The notes beneath the pieces were generated by a model. It did not search any database. It saw only the letters and a list, made by a program, of their open reading frames with translations, and was not told where the DNA came from. 64,000 nt of DNA from contig CAWIMX010000001.1 of the NCBI GenBank assembly GCA_963837345.1, forward strand, positions 496,001 to 560,000, read 5' to 3'. Origin of the DNA: CAWIMX01 sp963837345. GTDB taxonomy: Bacteria > Acidobacteriota > Vicinamibacteria > Vicinamibacterales > CAVVIG01. A program made the translations under genes and the position numbers. This document shows positions 39,060 through 48,604 of the stretch, one piece after another (the first letter of the stretch is position 1; each line of letters opens with the position of its first letter).

Positions 39060-40853
39060 ATGGAGAACATGACCGGGCGCTTGTCCGCCGGGGCAACGGC
39101 TGGGATTCTCCTGACAGTCGTCGGCACCGGAGCGGCCGTGATCACGGCGGGGCCCTGGCCCGCCGACGCGCGTGCCGCAACCAGCGCGTCACCGCTTCCT
39201 GACGACGGAGCGTGGTTCGCCGATCAGGCCGAAGCGTCGGGCATCGATTTCGTCCACTTCAACGGCATGTCGGGCGAATTCCGAATCGGCGAGATCATGG
39301 GCGCGGGCGCCGCCCTGTTCGATTACGACAACGACGGCGATCTCGACGTGTATCTCGTGCAGGGCGGCCTTCTGGGAAGCGAGCCGCCGCTGACTGCCGC
39401 GCCGAAGGGGCCGTTGACGGATCGGTTGTATCGCAACGACCTTGTGATCCGGCCCGACGGGACACGCACGCTGCGCTTCACCGACGTCACCGAACAGAGT
39501 GGACTGCGTTCCCTCGGGTACGGCATGGGCGTCGCCGCGGGCGACGTCGACAACGACGGCTGGGTCGACCTGTACCGGACCGCGCTCGGACCCAACCAGC
39601 TGTTCCACAACAACGGCGACGGCACCTTCACGGACGTGACGAAGACGAGCGGGACGGGCGACGCCGCGTGGAGTGTGTCGGCGTCCTTCGTCGACATCGA
39701 CCGCGACGGCCGGCTCGATTTGTACGTGGGCAATTACCTCGAGTACCGCGTCGACGATCCGATCCGTTGTCACACGCCCACGGGCAAGAGGGATTACTGC
39801 GGGCCGCGGAGCTACAAGCCCGTCGCGGACCGCTTGTATCGCAATCGTGGCGACGGAACGTTCGCCGACGTCACCGCCGAGGCGCTCAAGGGCGGTGCGT
39901 TCGGTCCGGCACTCGGAGTCTTGGCCTTCGACGCCAACGCCGACGGGTGGCCGGACATCTACGTGGCCAACGACGGCGAGCCGAATCTCCTGTGGATCAA
40001 CCGGCAGAACGGCCGGTTCGAGAACACCGCGCTCCTGGCCGGCGCGGCGCTCAACATCGTCGGCAGCGCGCAGGCCAGCATGGGGATCGACGCCGGCGAT
40101 TTCGACAACGACGGCGACGAGGACCTCTTCACGACGAACCTTGTCGGCGAGACCAACACCCTGTATGTCAACGACGGCTCTGGGCTCTTCGAGGATCGCA
40201 CGACGAGGGCGGGCCTGGCGCTGCCCGGTCTGCCCGTCACCGGATTCGGGACGGCCTGGTTCGACTTCGACAACGACGGCTGGCTGGACCTCCTGGTGGC
40301 GAACGGCGCGGTCCGGATTCGGGAAGGCGAGGCGCAACCGGCGGATCCGTTTCCGCTGCACGAGCGCAACCAGCTGTTTCGAAATCTGGGCAACGGCCGG
40401 TTCGAGGACGTCAGCGCCCGTGCGGGCGCGGTGTTCCGGCTGTCGGACGTGAGCCGTGGGGCGGCGTTCGGCGACATCGACAACGACGGCGACATCGACG
40501 TGCTGGTCACGAACAACAACGGGCCGGCGCGCCTGTTGATCAATGCCGTCGGCCAGCGCACCCGTTGGATCGGGGTGCGGCTGGTCGGCCCGGGGTCGCA
40601 CGGTACGAAGCGGGATCTGACGGGCGCACGAGTGGGCGTCTTTCGCCGCGAGGGTCCACCGCTCTGGCGGCGCGCGCGAGCGGACGGCAGCTATGCCTCG
40701 GCGAACGATCCACGGGTCCTGGTCGGCCTGGGCGACCAGGACGCCGCCGCGGTATCCCGCGTTCACGTGGTCTGGCCCGACGGTCGCGAGGAAGACTGGA
40801 CGGACGTTGCCGTCGGCCATTGGATCACGCTGGAAGAAGGGAGCGGCCGTTGA
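39060..40853 (+). CDS. CRTAC1-family secreted protein (VCBS/FG-GAP repeats + ASPIC/UnbV), copy A
   Basis: A ~597-residue exported protein. An N-terminal hydrophobic segment (TAGILLTVVGTGAAVITA) is the signal. Residues ~65-500 are a seven-bladed propeller of VCBS/FG-GAP repeats with Ca-binding-like loops DYDNDGDLDVY, DVDNDGWVDLY, DFDNDGDEDLF, DFDNDGWLDLL and DIDNDGDIDVL. The C-terminal ~100 residues are the ASPIC/UnbV domain (RWIGVRLVG, RARADGSYASANDPRVLVGLG). These are predicted extracellular protein- or glycan-binding modules with no known enzymatic role. Its stop overlaps the next gene's TTG (TTGA). A second copy of the same architecture lies at 48.6-50.4 kb, inverted. See the module finding. 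Confidence 0.88.
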   Translation: MENMTGRLSAGATAGILLTVVGTGAAVITAGPWPADARAATSASPLPDDGAWFADQAEASGIDFVHFNGMSGEFRIGEIMGAGAALFDYDNDGDLDVYLVQGGLLGSEPPLTAAPKGPLTDRLYRNDLVIRPDGTRTLRFTDVTEQSGLRSLGYGMGVAAGDVDNDGWVDLYRTALGPNQLFHNNGDGTFTDVTKTSGTGDAAWSVSASFVDIDRDGRLDLYVGNYLEYRVDDPIRCHTPTGKRDYCGPRSYKPVADRLYRNRGDGTFADVTAEALKGGAFGPALGVLAFDANADGWPDIYVANDGEPNLLWINRQNGRFENTALLAGAALNIVGSAQASMGIDAGDFDNDGDEDLFTTNLVGETNTLYVNDGSGLFEDRTTRAGLALPGLPVTGFGTAWFDFDNDGWLDLLVANGAVRIREGEAQPADPFPLHERNQLFRNLGNGRFEDVSARAGAVFRLSDVSRGAAFGDIDNDGDIDVLVTNNNGPARLLINAVGQRTRWIGVRLVGPGSHGTKRDLTGARVGVFRREGPPLWRRARADGSYASANDPRVLVGLGDQDAAAVSRVHVVWPDGREEDWTDVAVGHWITLEEGSGR

Positions 40854-42541
40854 GCGCTCTCATGGCGGTGTCGATACTGCTCGCCGTATTCGGCCATGGC
40901 CTGGCGCCGCGTGTCACCCTCGATTCCTCGGGCATCGCCTCGGCACAGGCGGCCGCGGCCGAACCGATGCTTCTGCCGGTCGCGCTGCCCGATCTGAGCG
41001 GCATGCACCCCGCGGTGCAACGGCAGCTTCGCGAGGCGTATGGGTCGCTGCAGTCGGTCGACGAGGCCGGGGAGCCGGCGTCAGCGGCGCGGCGAACCGC
41101 ACGCAGCGAGGCCTACGGTCGACTCGGCCAGTTGCTGATGGCCGCCGCGTATCTCGACATGGCCGAGCGCTCGTTTCGCGACGCGCAGATGCTCGCCCCG
41201 GACGATTTTCGCTGGCCCTACTACCTGGGACACGTCTTCATCAGCAGCGGAGACCTGCGCAAAGCCGCCGAGTGCTTCGAGCAGGCGCTCCGGATCCGTC
41301 CCGACGATTTCCCGGCGCTCGTGTGGCTCGGGCACGTCTACATCGAGCTGGGCGAGCCGGAGAAGGCGGGGCCGGTTCTCACCAAAGCCCGTGCGATCGA
41401 TCCCACCGGCGCGTCGGCGCCCTACGAGCTCGGCAGAGCGAACCTCGCGGCCGGAGACTACGCGAGTGCGGTGCAGTACCTGGAAGAAGCGTTGCGCCTG
41501 AACTCCGGGGCTGCGGTCATTCACTATCCCCTGGCCATGGCGTACCGCGGTCTCGGGAATCTGGAGAAGGCGCAGTGGAACCTGGACCAGACGACGGATC
41601 GCGGGGGCCCCGGAGCGACCGTGACGATCCCCGATCCGTTGATGGCCGAGGTGAGCGCGGCGCTGCACAGCCCCGAAGCCGTCTGGGAACTCGGGCGGCA
41701 GGCCGGCGCCAGGGGAGACTGGCCGGGGGCGGTGGCCCAATTCCGGAACGCCATTGAACTGGCCCCGGACCGTGCGGACATGCGGCTCGGGCTCGCCCAG
41801 GCTCTGAACCGGATGGGCGACGCGCGGGCGGCGCTGGCCGAACTCCAGACCGCCCTCAGCACGGATCCCACGCTCGCCACGGCTCACGTCATGCTCGGCA
41901 CGCTCCTCGAACGGAGTGGTCGCGACGGCGAGGCCATCGACGAGTTCTCGGCCGCCGTCGGATTCGATCCCGATCTGAGTGCAGGACATCTCAGGCTCGC
42001 CGACGCGCTGCGCCGGACCGGCCGCCTGAACGAGGCGTTGGCGTCCTACCGGCGCGTCCTCGAGCTCGATTCGGGCAACGAACTGGCGCGCTTCGGCGAA
42101 GCGATGGCGCTCGCACGGCTGTCGCGCGACGCGGAGGCGCGGGATCGCCTGCGACTCGCGATGAGTCTGCGTCCCGAGCAGCCCGCGTTCGCACAGGCGC
42201 TGGCGCGCCTGCTGGCCGCGTCGCCGGATCCGCAGGTGCGCGACGGCCGGGAGGCCCTCGACCTGGCGCAGGCGCTGGCGAAGGACCACAAGACCACGAG
42301 CGTCGCTGAAACCATGGCCATGGCCCTGGCGGAGGTTGGCCGTTTTCCGGAGGCCATCGAGTGGCAGCGCCTGGCGATGTCGGTCGCCCTCGACGCGGGC
42401 CACCCGGAGGCCGCGCGGCGGATGGCTGACAACCTGGCGCTGTACCAGGGGCGCCAGCCGTGCCGCACGCCCTGGCGTGAGGGCAATCCGGAATACACAC
42501 CTGGCCCGGACGTCGAACCGGGCCTTCTCGATCCGTTCTGA
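40850..42541 (+). CDS. Secreted TPR protein A, downstream partner of CRTAC1
   Basis: A ~563-residue helical protein built almost wholly of tetratricopeptide repeats (from about residue 85). N-terminal hydrophobic segment ALMAVSILLAVFGHGLAPRV may be a signal. Repeats include MAERSFRDAQMLAPDDFRWPYYLGHVF and AECFEQALRIRPDDFPALVWLGHVY. The repeat-plus-motif RWPYYLGH is shared with the TPR protein at 47.2-48.6 kb, its paralog. TTG 40850 follows AAGGGAG by 7 bases and overlaps the CRTAC1 stop; ATG 40862 is the alternative. It probably scaffolds or delivers the adjacent CRTAC1 protein, which is inference. The 42698 gene follows after a ~156-base gap. Confidence 0.85.
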   Translation: MSALMAVSILLAVFGHGLAPRVTLDSSGIASAQAAAAEPMLLPVALPDLSGMHPAVQRQLREAYGSLQSVDEAGEPASAARRTARSEAYGRLGQLLMAAAYLDMAERSFRDAQMLAPDDFRWPYYLGHVFISSGDLRKAAECFEQALRIRPDDFPALVWLGHVYIELGEPEKAGPVLTKARAIDPTGASAPYELGRANLAAGDYASAVQYLEEALRLNSGAAVIHYPLAMAYRGLGNLEKAQWNLDQTTDRGGPGATVTIPDPLMAEVSAALHSPEAVWELGRQAGARGDWPGAVAQFRNAIELAPDRADMRLGLAQALNRMGDARAALAELQTALSTDPTLATAHVMLGTLLERSGRDGEAIDEFSAAVGFDPDLSAGHLRLADALRRTGRLNEALASYRRVLELDSGNELARFGEAMALARLSRDAEARDRLRLAMSLRPEQPAFAQALARLLAASPDPQVRDGREALDLAQALAKDHKTTSVAETMAMALAEVGRFPEAIEWQRLAMSVALDAGHPEAARRMADNLALYQGRQPCRTPWREGNPEYTPGPDVEPGLLDPF

Positions 42542-42697
42542 CGTATGGCTTCTGTGAGCCGGGACAATGCCGCTGCGAGGTCCGACTGCGGGCGAGAGCG
42601 GAGGGCCGTCCGCTGTCGGCGCGGGCCGTCGATCGTCGCCCCGGAAGAATCGTGCGCCGTTCGGGACCCTGGTCCTCCGCGGCGATCCTACCGGTTC

Positions 42698-44910
42698 GTG
42701 GCATCGCTCGGATCAATCGGGCGGCCCTCCGCATGGGGGCGCGCGATTTCACCCGGCCGACACGTTCTGTGGAAGGCAGCGAAGGCGGCGTCCCGGGCTG
42801 CGCGCCGTCTCGACTATCAGCCAATCCGAAAGGCATCAGGCTTTCGCCGGACTCTGCGACCGATCCTGGGGCTCTGTCTCGCTGCCGTCGCGCTCGCGGT
42901 GCACGGCGCCGCAGGCGCGGCGAGCCAGGGCCGGCCAGGAGGCGTCACCTTCAGCCGCGATGTCGCGCCCCTCCTGGACGAGCATTGTGTGGTGTGCCAC
43001 CGTCCCGGCGCGATTGGCCCCATGCCTCTGACGTCCTACGAGGAGGTCCGGCCGTGGGTCCGGGCAATCGAGGAACAGGTCAGCGCGCGCCGGATGCCCC
43101 CCTGGAAGCCGGAGCCCGGATACGGCGGACCGTTCATCGCCAACCGGCGGTTGAGCGACGAACAGGTCGCGCTGATCCGGACGTGGGTGGCCGACGGCGC
43201 GGTAGAAGGCAATACCGCCGATCTCCCGCCGCCGCCCGAATGGCCCGCCGGGGGATGGCGGCTCGGCGAGCCGGACCTCGTCATCGAAATGCCTCCCTAC
43301 ACGCTCCCGGCCGGAGGACAGGACGTCCTTCGCAAGTTCGCGATCCCGATTCCGATCGCGCGCGCCAGGTACGTGCGAGGCGTGGAGTTTCAGCCGGGGA
43401 ACGCGCGAGTCGTGCATCACGCGAACATGCGCATCGATCGCACGGACAATTCGCGCAAGCTGGACGAGGCGGATCCCGAGCCCGGCTACGAAGGGATCAC
43501 GCCCTTCGCCGCCCGCTTTCCGCCGGGTACTTCCTCGGCTGGACACCCGGGCAGTTGCGGCCGCTCTCCCCCGCCGACATGGCCTGGCGCCTGGCCCCCG
43601 GGGCCGACCTGCTGCTCGAGCTCCACCTGATGCCGGGCAGCCGGCCGGAGCAGGTGCAGAGCCGGATTGGGTTCTACTTCACCGATACCGAGCCGACGCG
43701 CATCCCGGCCACGATCAGGTTGGGCCGGCAGAATCTCGACATCCCGGCTGGCGCGACGGATTTCGTGAGCCGCGACAGCTACGTCCTGCCGGTCGACGTC
43801 GCCGTATACGGCGTGCAGCCGCACGCGCATTACCTGGCCAGGCAGGTCAAAGGATTCGCCACGCTCCCCGACGGCACGCGCAGGTGGCTGATCTCCATCA
43901 AAGACTGGGATTTCGACTGGCAGGACTTCTACGAGTACGCGGAGCCCGTGGTTCTTCCCAAGGGGACCGAGCTCACGATGGAGATCACCTACGACAACTC
44001 CGCAGGCAACCGGCGCAATCCGCACTCCCCGCCAACGCGCGTCACCTGGGGCCAGCAGTCGTCGAACGAGATGGGCGATCTATGGCTCCAGGTTCTGCCG
44101 CGCCGCGCCGCCGATCTTCAGGTCCTCAACGACGATCGCGAGCGGCGAGAGCTGGCGGAGGACATTGTCGGATCGGAGATGCTGCTCGCGGCGGATCCCG
44201 ATCAGGTGATGGAGCACGACGCAGTGGCGCTGCTCTATCTGCAATTCGGGAAGACGGCGGAGGCCGTGGCGCACTTCAGGGAGTCGGCCCGATTGCAGCC
44301 GGACTCGGCCGCCGCCCACTACAACCTCGGGACCACGTTGATGCAGCTCGGGAAATACGAGGAGGCCGTCGACCAGCTCGAGCGCGCGCTGCAGCTCGAT
44401 CCCGGATATCTGCACGCACAGAACAACCTCGGAACGGCGCTGCGGATGCAGGGCAAGCCGGACGAGGCCATGCGCCTCTTTCGTCAGGTCCTCGTCACCC
44501 ACCCCGACGACGTCGACGCGCTCTACAACCTGGCGAGCACGCTCAACGCCGAGGGCAAGGCGGAGGAGGCAATCGTCTGGTATCGGCGCGCGCTCCAGGT
44601 GCAGCCGCAGGCCCGCGACGCGCTCGTGGAGCTCTCGTGGCTGCTGTCCACGCACCCGTCCCTCGGCGATCCGAGCGAGGCCGTGGACCTGGCGGAGCGG
44701 GGCTCCCGGCTGACCGGTGCTCGCGACGCGGTGGTTCTCGATGTCCTGGCCGCCGCGTATGCCGCGTCCGGTCGGTTCGACCGCGCCGTCGCAACGGCTC
44801 GCGCAGCGCTCGCCGCGCTGCCGGCCGGCGCGAGCGGAAGCGAGCTGGCGACATCGATCCAGCGGCGCCTGGATCTGTACACGACAGGCCGCCCGTACCT
44901 GGCGCCATAG
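42698..44910 (+). CDS. Mono-heme CxxCH / PHM-like copper-binding domain / TPR fusion (frameshift at 43527-43530)
   Basis: A multidomain exported protein. A hydrophobic stretch (LGLCLAAVALAVHGAAGA) precedes the cytochrome c-like domain with CVVCHRPGAIGPMPL. A beta-sandwich follows that resembles peptidylglycine alpha-hydroxylating (type II copper) monooxygenases, with His motifs RVVHHANMRI and QPHAHYLARQ; the latter gives two metal ligands. TPR helices (~470-730) end the protein, e.g. AAAHYNLGTTLMQLGKYEEAV. The frame breaks at FPPG; adding one base next to GTAC at 43527-43530 joins it to FLGWTPGQLRPL, so one ~740-residue protein is likely. The start is uncertain: the frame is open from 42545, but composition before ~42800 is not coding-like; GTG 42698 is a guess. 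Its C-terminal part is intact. Confidence 0.78.
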
Positions 44911-44958
44911 GTTGTGGCGTCCGGGATGGAGGGCGGACCCTCAGGTGCGCCGTGCGTA

Positions 44959-47223
44959 CTAGCGCGCCGCGCGCGCGGCCTGCAGCTGCCGCTCCATGTC
45001 CCGGTTCCCCGGCGCCAGGCGGCTCGCTTCCTGATACTGCTGGATCGCCTCGTCCCGCCGGCCCTGAATCTGAAGTGCCATCGCGAGATTCGCGTGCGAC
45101 TCGGCCACGGCCGGCGCAAGTTGTATCGCCTGCCGAAATTCGCCGATCGCGTCGTCCAGCTGGTTCTGCTGAGCGAGCATGACTCCCAGCTCGTTGTGCG
45201 CGGCGGCGGAGTCCGGCTCCAGTTCGACGGCACGGCGCAGATGCGTCAGGGCTTCGCCGGCGTCGCCGGTTCGATCGAGCGCGGACGCCAGGTTCATGTG
45301 CGCGTCCGCCGAGTCGGGCTGGATCGCCACGGCTCGCCGAAACAGCCCGATCGCTTCGTCGAGCCTGTTCTGTCCAGCCAGGAGCAGACCGAGATCGTCG
45401 AGAGCGGCAGCGTTGTCCGGGCGAAGCTCGATCGCCTGGCGATAGTGCGCCGCCGCCTCCTCTGTCTGTCCGAGCGCCGTCAGCGCGTTTCCCAGATTGA
45501 CATGCGCGTCGGCCAGCGTCGGGTCGATCCGCAGCGCCTCGCGGAACTCACCGGCGGCGTCCGCCAGATTGCCCTGCGCCATGAGCGCGTTCGCGAGGTT
45601 GTAATGGCTGTCGGCATCGTTCGGCGCGAAATGGAGCGCCGTCCGATACTGAGCGATCGCCTCGTCCAACTCTCCCCTGGCCGCGAGAGCCGTGCCGAGA
45701 TTGCTGTACGTCAGCGCGTCGTCAGGGTCGCGCGCCAGGGCCGCGCGATAGAGCGCAATGGCGTCGTCCACTCTGCCCTGCGCCTGAAGCTCCGTGCCGA
45801 CGTTGGCGTCCGTGATGGACCGCATTTGGGTCATCGAGTACACGGGCCAGTTGCAGAACACCGCGACGAGCATGACCGCCAGCAGCCCTGGCGCCAGCCG
45901 TCGCGGTGTCGCCTGGCGGAGCCGGCCGACATTCGCCACGCCAGCCGAAGCGAAGAGGATCAGGAACGGGACCAGCGGATAGCGGTATCTCGCCATGATC
46001 GCGAAGGCCACCAGCGCCAACACGTAGGCCGCCGGCAGCAGATAGAGCAGCGCCAGCTCGGATCGGCGCGGCCAGGTTGCCCAGATGCCGACGACCGCCA
46101 GGGGCGCCAGGATGCCGAAGTGCCAGATCCAGCCTGTGACGCGCAGCGGCACGGACCAGTCGGCGTAGCTCAGCTGATCCTCGGTGTCGGCGACTTCTCC
46201 GGCGTTCCAAGCCAGCAGCATCTTTCGACCCATCAGCCGGAGCCAGTCTCCCGGCTGCGTCCAGATGTAGTCGAGAGCACGCCACGTCCAGTATCGGGAC
46301 ACTTCGCCCGGAGTCATCGGTCTGCCGGTCGCCTGTTGGGCCAGGTCGGCGGCGTCCTGACGCTCGTATGCCGGATCTCCGTGACCAAACAGCAACGGCT
46401 GATACGTACCGGAGGCGCCGTCGTGGTTCCCGATGTAGAAGTTCGGCCCGAATTGCGACGTCGTGAGAATGAGCTCGCCGCCAACCACCGTGTTCCGCGC
46501 CGCCACCGGCAGGAGAACGACCGCCAGCCCGGCGAGCAGCCAGGCGGCCAGGACCAGCCGCCGGGTCCCTAGGCGGCGCTGGAACCAGAGCAGCCAGAGG
46601 AGGACCGCTGCCGCGAGGACGATTGCATTCTCGCGCGTCAGCGTCAGCCATCCGAGCGTCACGCCGACCCAGAGCCACGCCCGGCCCGTCGGCCGTTGGC
46701 CGCAGGGCAGGCCCGCTGGCGGGTCGCCGGGGGAATCGACGAGAAGTCTGCTGAGGAGCGCGAGCAGCAGACAGAGCAGGAACGCATCGAGCACCGATTT
46801 CTGAATCAGGCCGTCGAAGAAGATGGCTGGCGCGTAGAAGGCCAGCATGAGCCCGGCCGCGACACCGGCGCGTTTCGAGAACAGACGCCAGGCCGCGAAC
46901 GCGAGCCACACGCAGGCGAGCGAACCGATGACGGCCTGGCACAGCCGAATCGTCATTGGCGCCTCGCCGAACAACGCGTACACGAGGCCGAGAAAATATG
47001 GATAGAGCGGCGCTTGATAGAAGACGCCGCTGCCGATCCAGTCTCCTCGCGCGATCTGCTGCGCCCATGTGTGATAGCTCGCCGCGTCGCCCATCATGAG
47101 CGTGAAGAACGGCCCCCGCCGAATCTGGAAGAGATGGACCAGACGAACGCCGAAGCTCGCCAGGAAGATCGCAGCCCCATAGGGAAGGAAACGCCCTGGC
47201 GGAGGAGGGGAGGATGGGCGCAT
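44959..47223 (-). CDS. GT-C-type glycosyltransferase fused to TPR repeats (TMTC-like architecture)
   Basis: A 754-residue polytopic membrane protein. Residues ~15-430 hold about ten hydrophobic helices with the first-loop acidic pair MMGDAASYHTWAQ characteristic of GT-C enzymes that use polyprenyl-phosphate sugars, plus a large loop with GNHDGASGTYQPL. Residues ~450-750 are TPR repeats (AIALYRAALARDPDDALTYSNLGTAL and on), likely on the outside to bind protein substrates. The architecture recalls eukaryotic TMTC O-mannosyltransferases; actual sugar and acceptor are unknown. ATG 47223 lies 1 base after the upstream TPR gene's TGA, so it is co-translated in an operon with TPR-B and CRTAC1-B. A role in glycosylating exported partners is plausible. 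Confidence 0.85.
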   Translation of the reverse strand: MRPSSPPPPGRFLPYGAAIFLASFGVRLVHLFQIRRGPFFTLMMGDAASYHTWAQQIARGDWIGSGVFYQAPLYPYFLGLVYALFGEAPMTIRLCQAVIGSLACVWLAFAAWRLFSKRAGVAAGLMLAFYAPAIFFDGLIQKSVLDAFLLCLLLALLSRLLVDSPGDPPAGLPCGQRPTGRAWLWVGVTLGWLTLTRENAIVLAAAVLLWLLWFQRRLGTRRLVLAAWLLAGLAVVLLPVAARNTVVGGELILTTSQFGPNFYIGNHDGASGTYQPLLFGHGDPAYERQDAADLAQQATGRPMTPGEVSRYWTWRALDYIWTQPGDWLRLMGRKMLLAWNAGEVADTEDQLSYADWSVPLRVTGWIWHFGILAPLAVVGIWATWPRRSELALLYLLPAAYVLALVAFAIMARYRYPLVPFLILFASAGVANVGRLRQATPRRLAPGLLAVMLVAVFCNWPVYSMTQMRSITDANVGTELQAQGRVDDAIALYRAALARDPDDALTYSNLGTALAARGELDEAIAQYRTALHFAPNDADSHYNLANALMAQGNLADAAGEFREALRIDPTLADAHVNLGNALTALGQTEEAAAHYRQAIELRPDNAAALDDLGLLLAGQNRLDEAIGLFRRAVAIQPDSADAHMNLASALDRTGDAGEALTHLRRAVELEPDSAAAHNELGVMLAQQNQLDDAIGEFRQAIQLAPAVAESHANLAMALQIQGRRDEAIQQYQEASRLAPGNRDMERQLQAARAAR

Positions 47224-47224
47224 G

Positions 47225-48604
47225 TCAGCGACGGCCGCCTGGAGCCGTCGCGGGAAGCCGGGCCAGCAGTTCCTTCAGCTCCCGATTGTCAGGATTGATG
47301 CGGATGGCCTCCGTCAGCCGGTCCCGGGCTTCACGATCGCGCTGCAGCTGCGCGAGCGTTCTCACGTACATCACCCACACCTCGACAAAGCCCGGATCAA
47401 GTTCGACGATGCGCGCCAGCTGCGGCAGCGCTTCGTGCGGACGGCCCTCCATCAGCAAGGCCTGCGCGAGACCCAGCCGCGCCTCCAGATAATCCGGCTG
47501 ATACTTCACGGCGGCCGCGAATTGCTCGATCGCTTCGGCACGGCGTCCGTTCAGATTGAAGACCATGGCGAGGCCGAAGTGCGCTCGAGGAGAATCGGGC
47601 GCAACCCGCAGCGCGTGCTGGAACTCCCGCACGGCGCCGGAGGCGTCGCCCGCCATGAACAATGCCGTCCCAAGCCGGTGGAGCAGCGCCGGGTCGTCCG
47701 GCGCCAACTCGAGACCGTTGCGGAACAGTTCGGCGGCTTGCCCGACCTGGCCGGCCTCGAGCGCGCGCAGTCCCTGGGCCTCGTAGTTCGACGGGCTGCG
47801 CAGCACGGCTTCGTACGCCTCCATGAGCGGATCTTGCGGAGCCGGCCACCCGATTCCCCGCTGCTCGAGGTGCGCAGCGGCTCGGTCGACCTGGCCGACA
47901 CCGCGGTACGCGGCCGCCAGAGAATAGTGCAGCCTGCGCGCCTGCGGATCCGCCGCCAGCGCACGCTCCAGGTAATCGATCGCGCGCGCGAAGTCGCGTT
48001 CGGCGAGGGCCGCACGCCCGGCGCCCGACAGGGCGGACGCCGAGCCGGGATCCCGCGACAGGACCTGACGAAACAACGGCGCGGCCCGATCGGGCCGATT
48101 CTCGTCGAGGTACGTCTCCCCGAGCCAGATGAGCGCTGGCGCGTCGGACGGTTTCAGCTCCAGCGCGCGCGCGAAGGATTTCTCCGCGTCAGCCGCATCG
48201 CCCTCCATGCGATACAGGTGCCCGAGATAGTACGGCCATCGCATATCGCCGGGAACCAGCGCCTGCGCCGCCAGGTAGCACGACGCCGCCGTCTCGTAGT
48301 ACTCGACGGCCATCAGAGTCAGGCCCAGTTCTCCGTATGCGTCAGCGAGCTCCGCGGGAGGCGTGGTCCGATCTCCGAGCCTGGCCATCAGCGCCGAGTG
48401 CCGCTCCCGCACCTGCGCCTGCACGGACTCGGCGAGTCTCGACACATCGGGCACCTCGATGGCGGGCGGCGCCTGGATCTCTGCCGATGGTGAACCCGCA
48501 GGGGAAACGGCGGACGCCGACTGTCCGCCGCGAGCGCACCCGCCGGACGTCGTGACGAGCAGCGAGATCAGGGCGGCCGAAGCGGTCGACCTACGGCGCG
48601 GCAC
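47225..48604 (-). CDS. Secreted TPR lipoprotein B, partner of CRTAC1-B
   Basis: A 459-residue protein starting with a lipoprotein-like signal (AALISLLVTTSGGC, lipobox SGGC), followed by a linker and TPR repeats (~85-450). The motif MRWPYYLGHLYRMEGDAADAEKSF aligns with FRWPYYLGHVFISSGDLRKAAECF in the TPR gene at 40.8 kb, so the two are paralogs. Its start overlaps the end of the CRTAC1-B gene by 14 bases. The stop lies 1 base before the GT-C gene. These tight junctions imply one mRNA for CRTAC1-B, TPR-B and the glycosyltransferase. As a lipoprotein it should reside on the outer face of the inner membrane or inner face of the outer membrane. Confidence 0.87.
   Translation of the reverse strand: MPRRRSTASAALISLLVTTSGGCARGGQSASAVSPAGSPSAEIQAPPAIEVPDVSRLAESVQAQVRERHSALMARLGDRTTPPAELADAYGELGLTLMAVEYYETAASCYLAAQALVPGDMRWPYYLGHLYRMEGDAADAEKSFARALELKPSDAPALIWLGETYLDENRPDRAAPLFRQVLSRDPGSASALSGAGRAALAERDFARAIDYLERALAADPQARRLHYSLAAAYRGVGQVDRAAAHLEQRGIGWPAPQDPLMEAYEAVLRSPSNYEAQGLRALEAGQVGQAAELFRNGLELAPDDPALLHRLGTALFMAGDASGAVREFQHALRVAPDSPRAHFGLAMVFNLNGRRAEAIEQFAAAVKYQPDYLEARLGLAQALLMEGRPHEALPQLARIVELDPGFVEVWVMYVRTLAQLQRDREARDRLTEAIRINPDNRELKELLARLPATAPGGRR

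Noticed and set aside
42545..42697. ATG 42545 as start of the heme/copper-like TPR gene
   Set aside because: It is 4 bases after the previous stop and in frame, but the first ~80 codons are Arg-rich with unbalanced composition and no signal-like pattern, so a later start is more likely. This remains uncertain.
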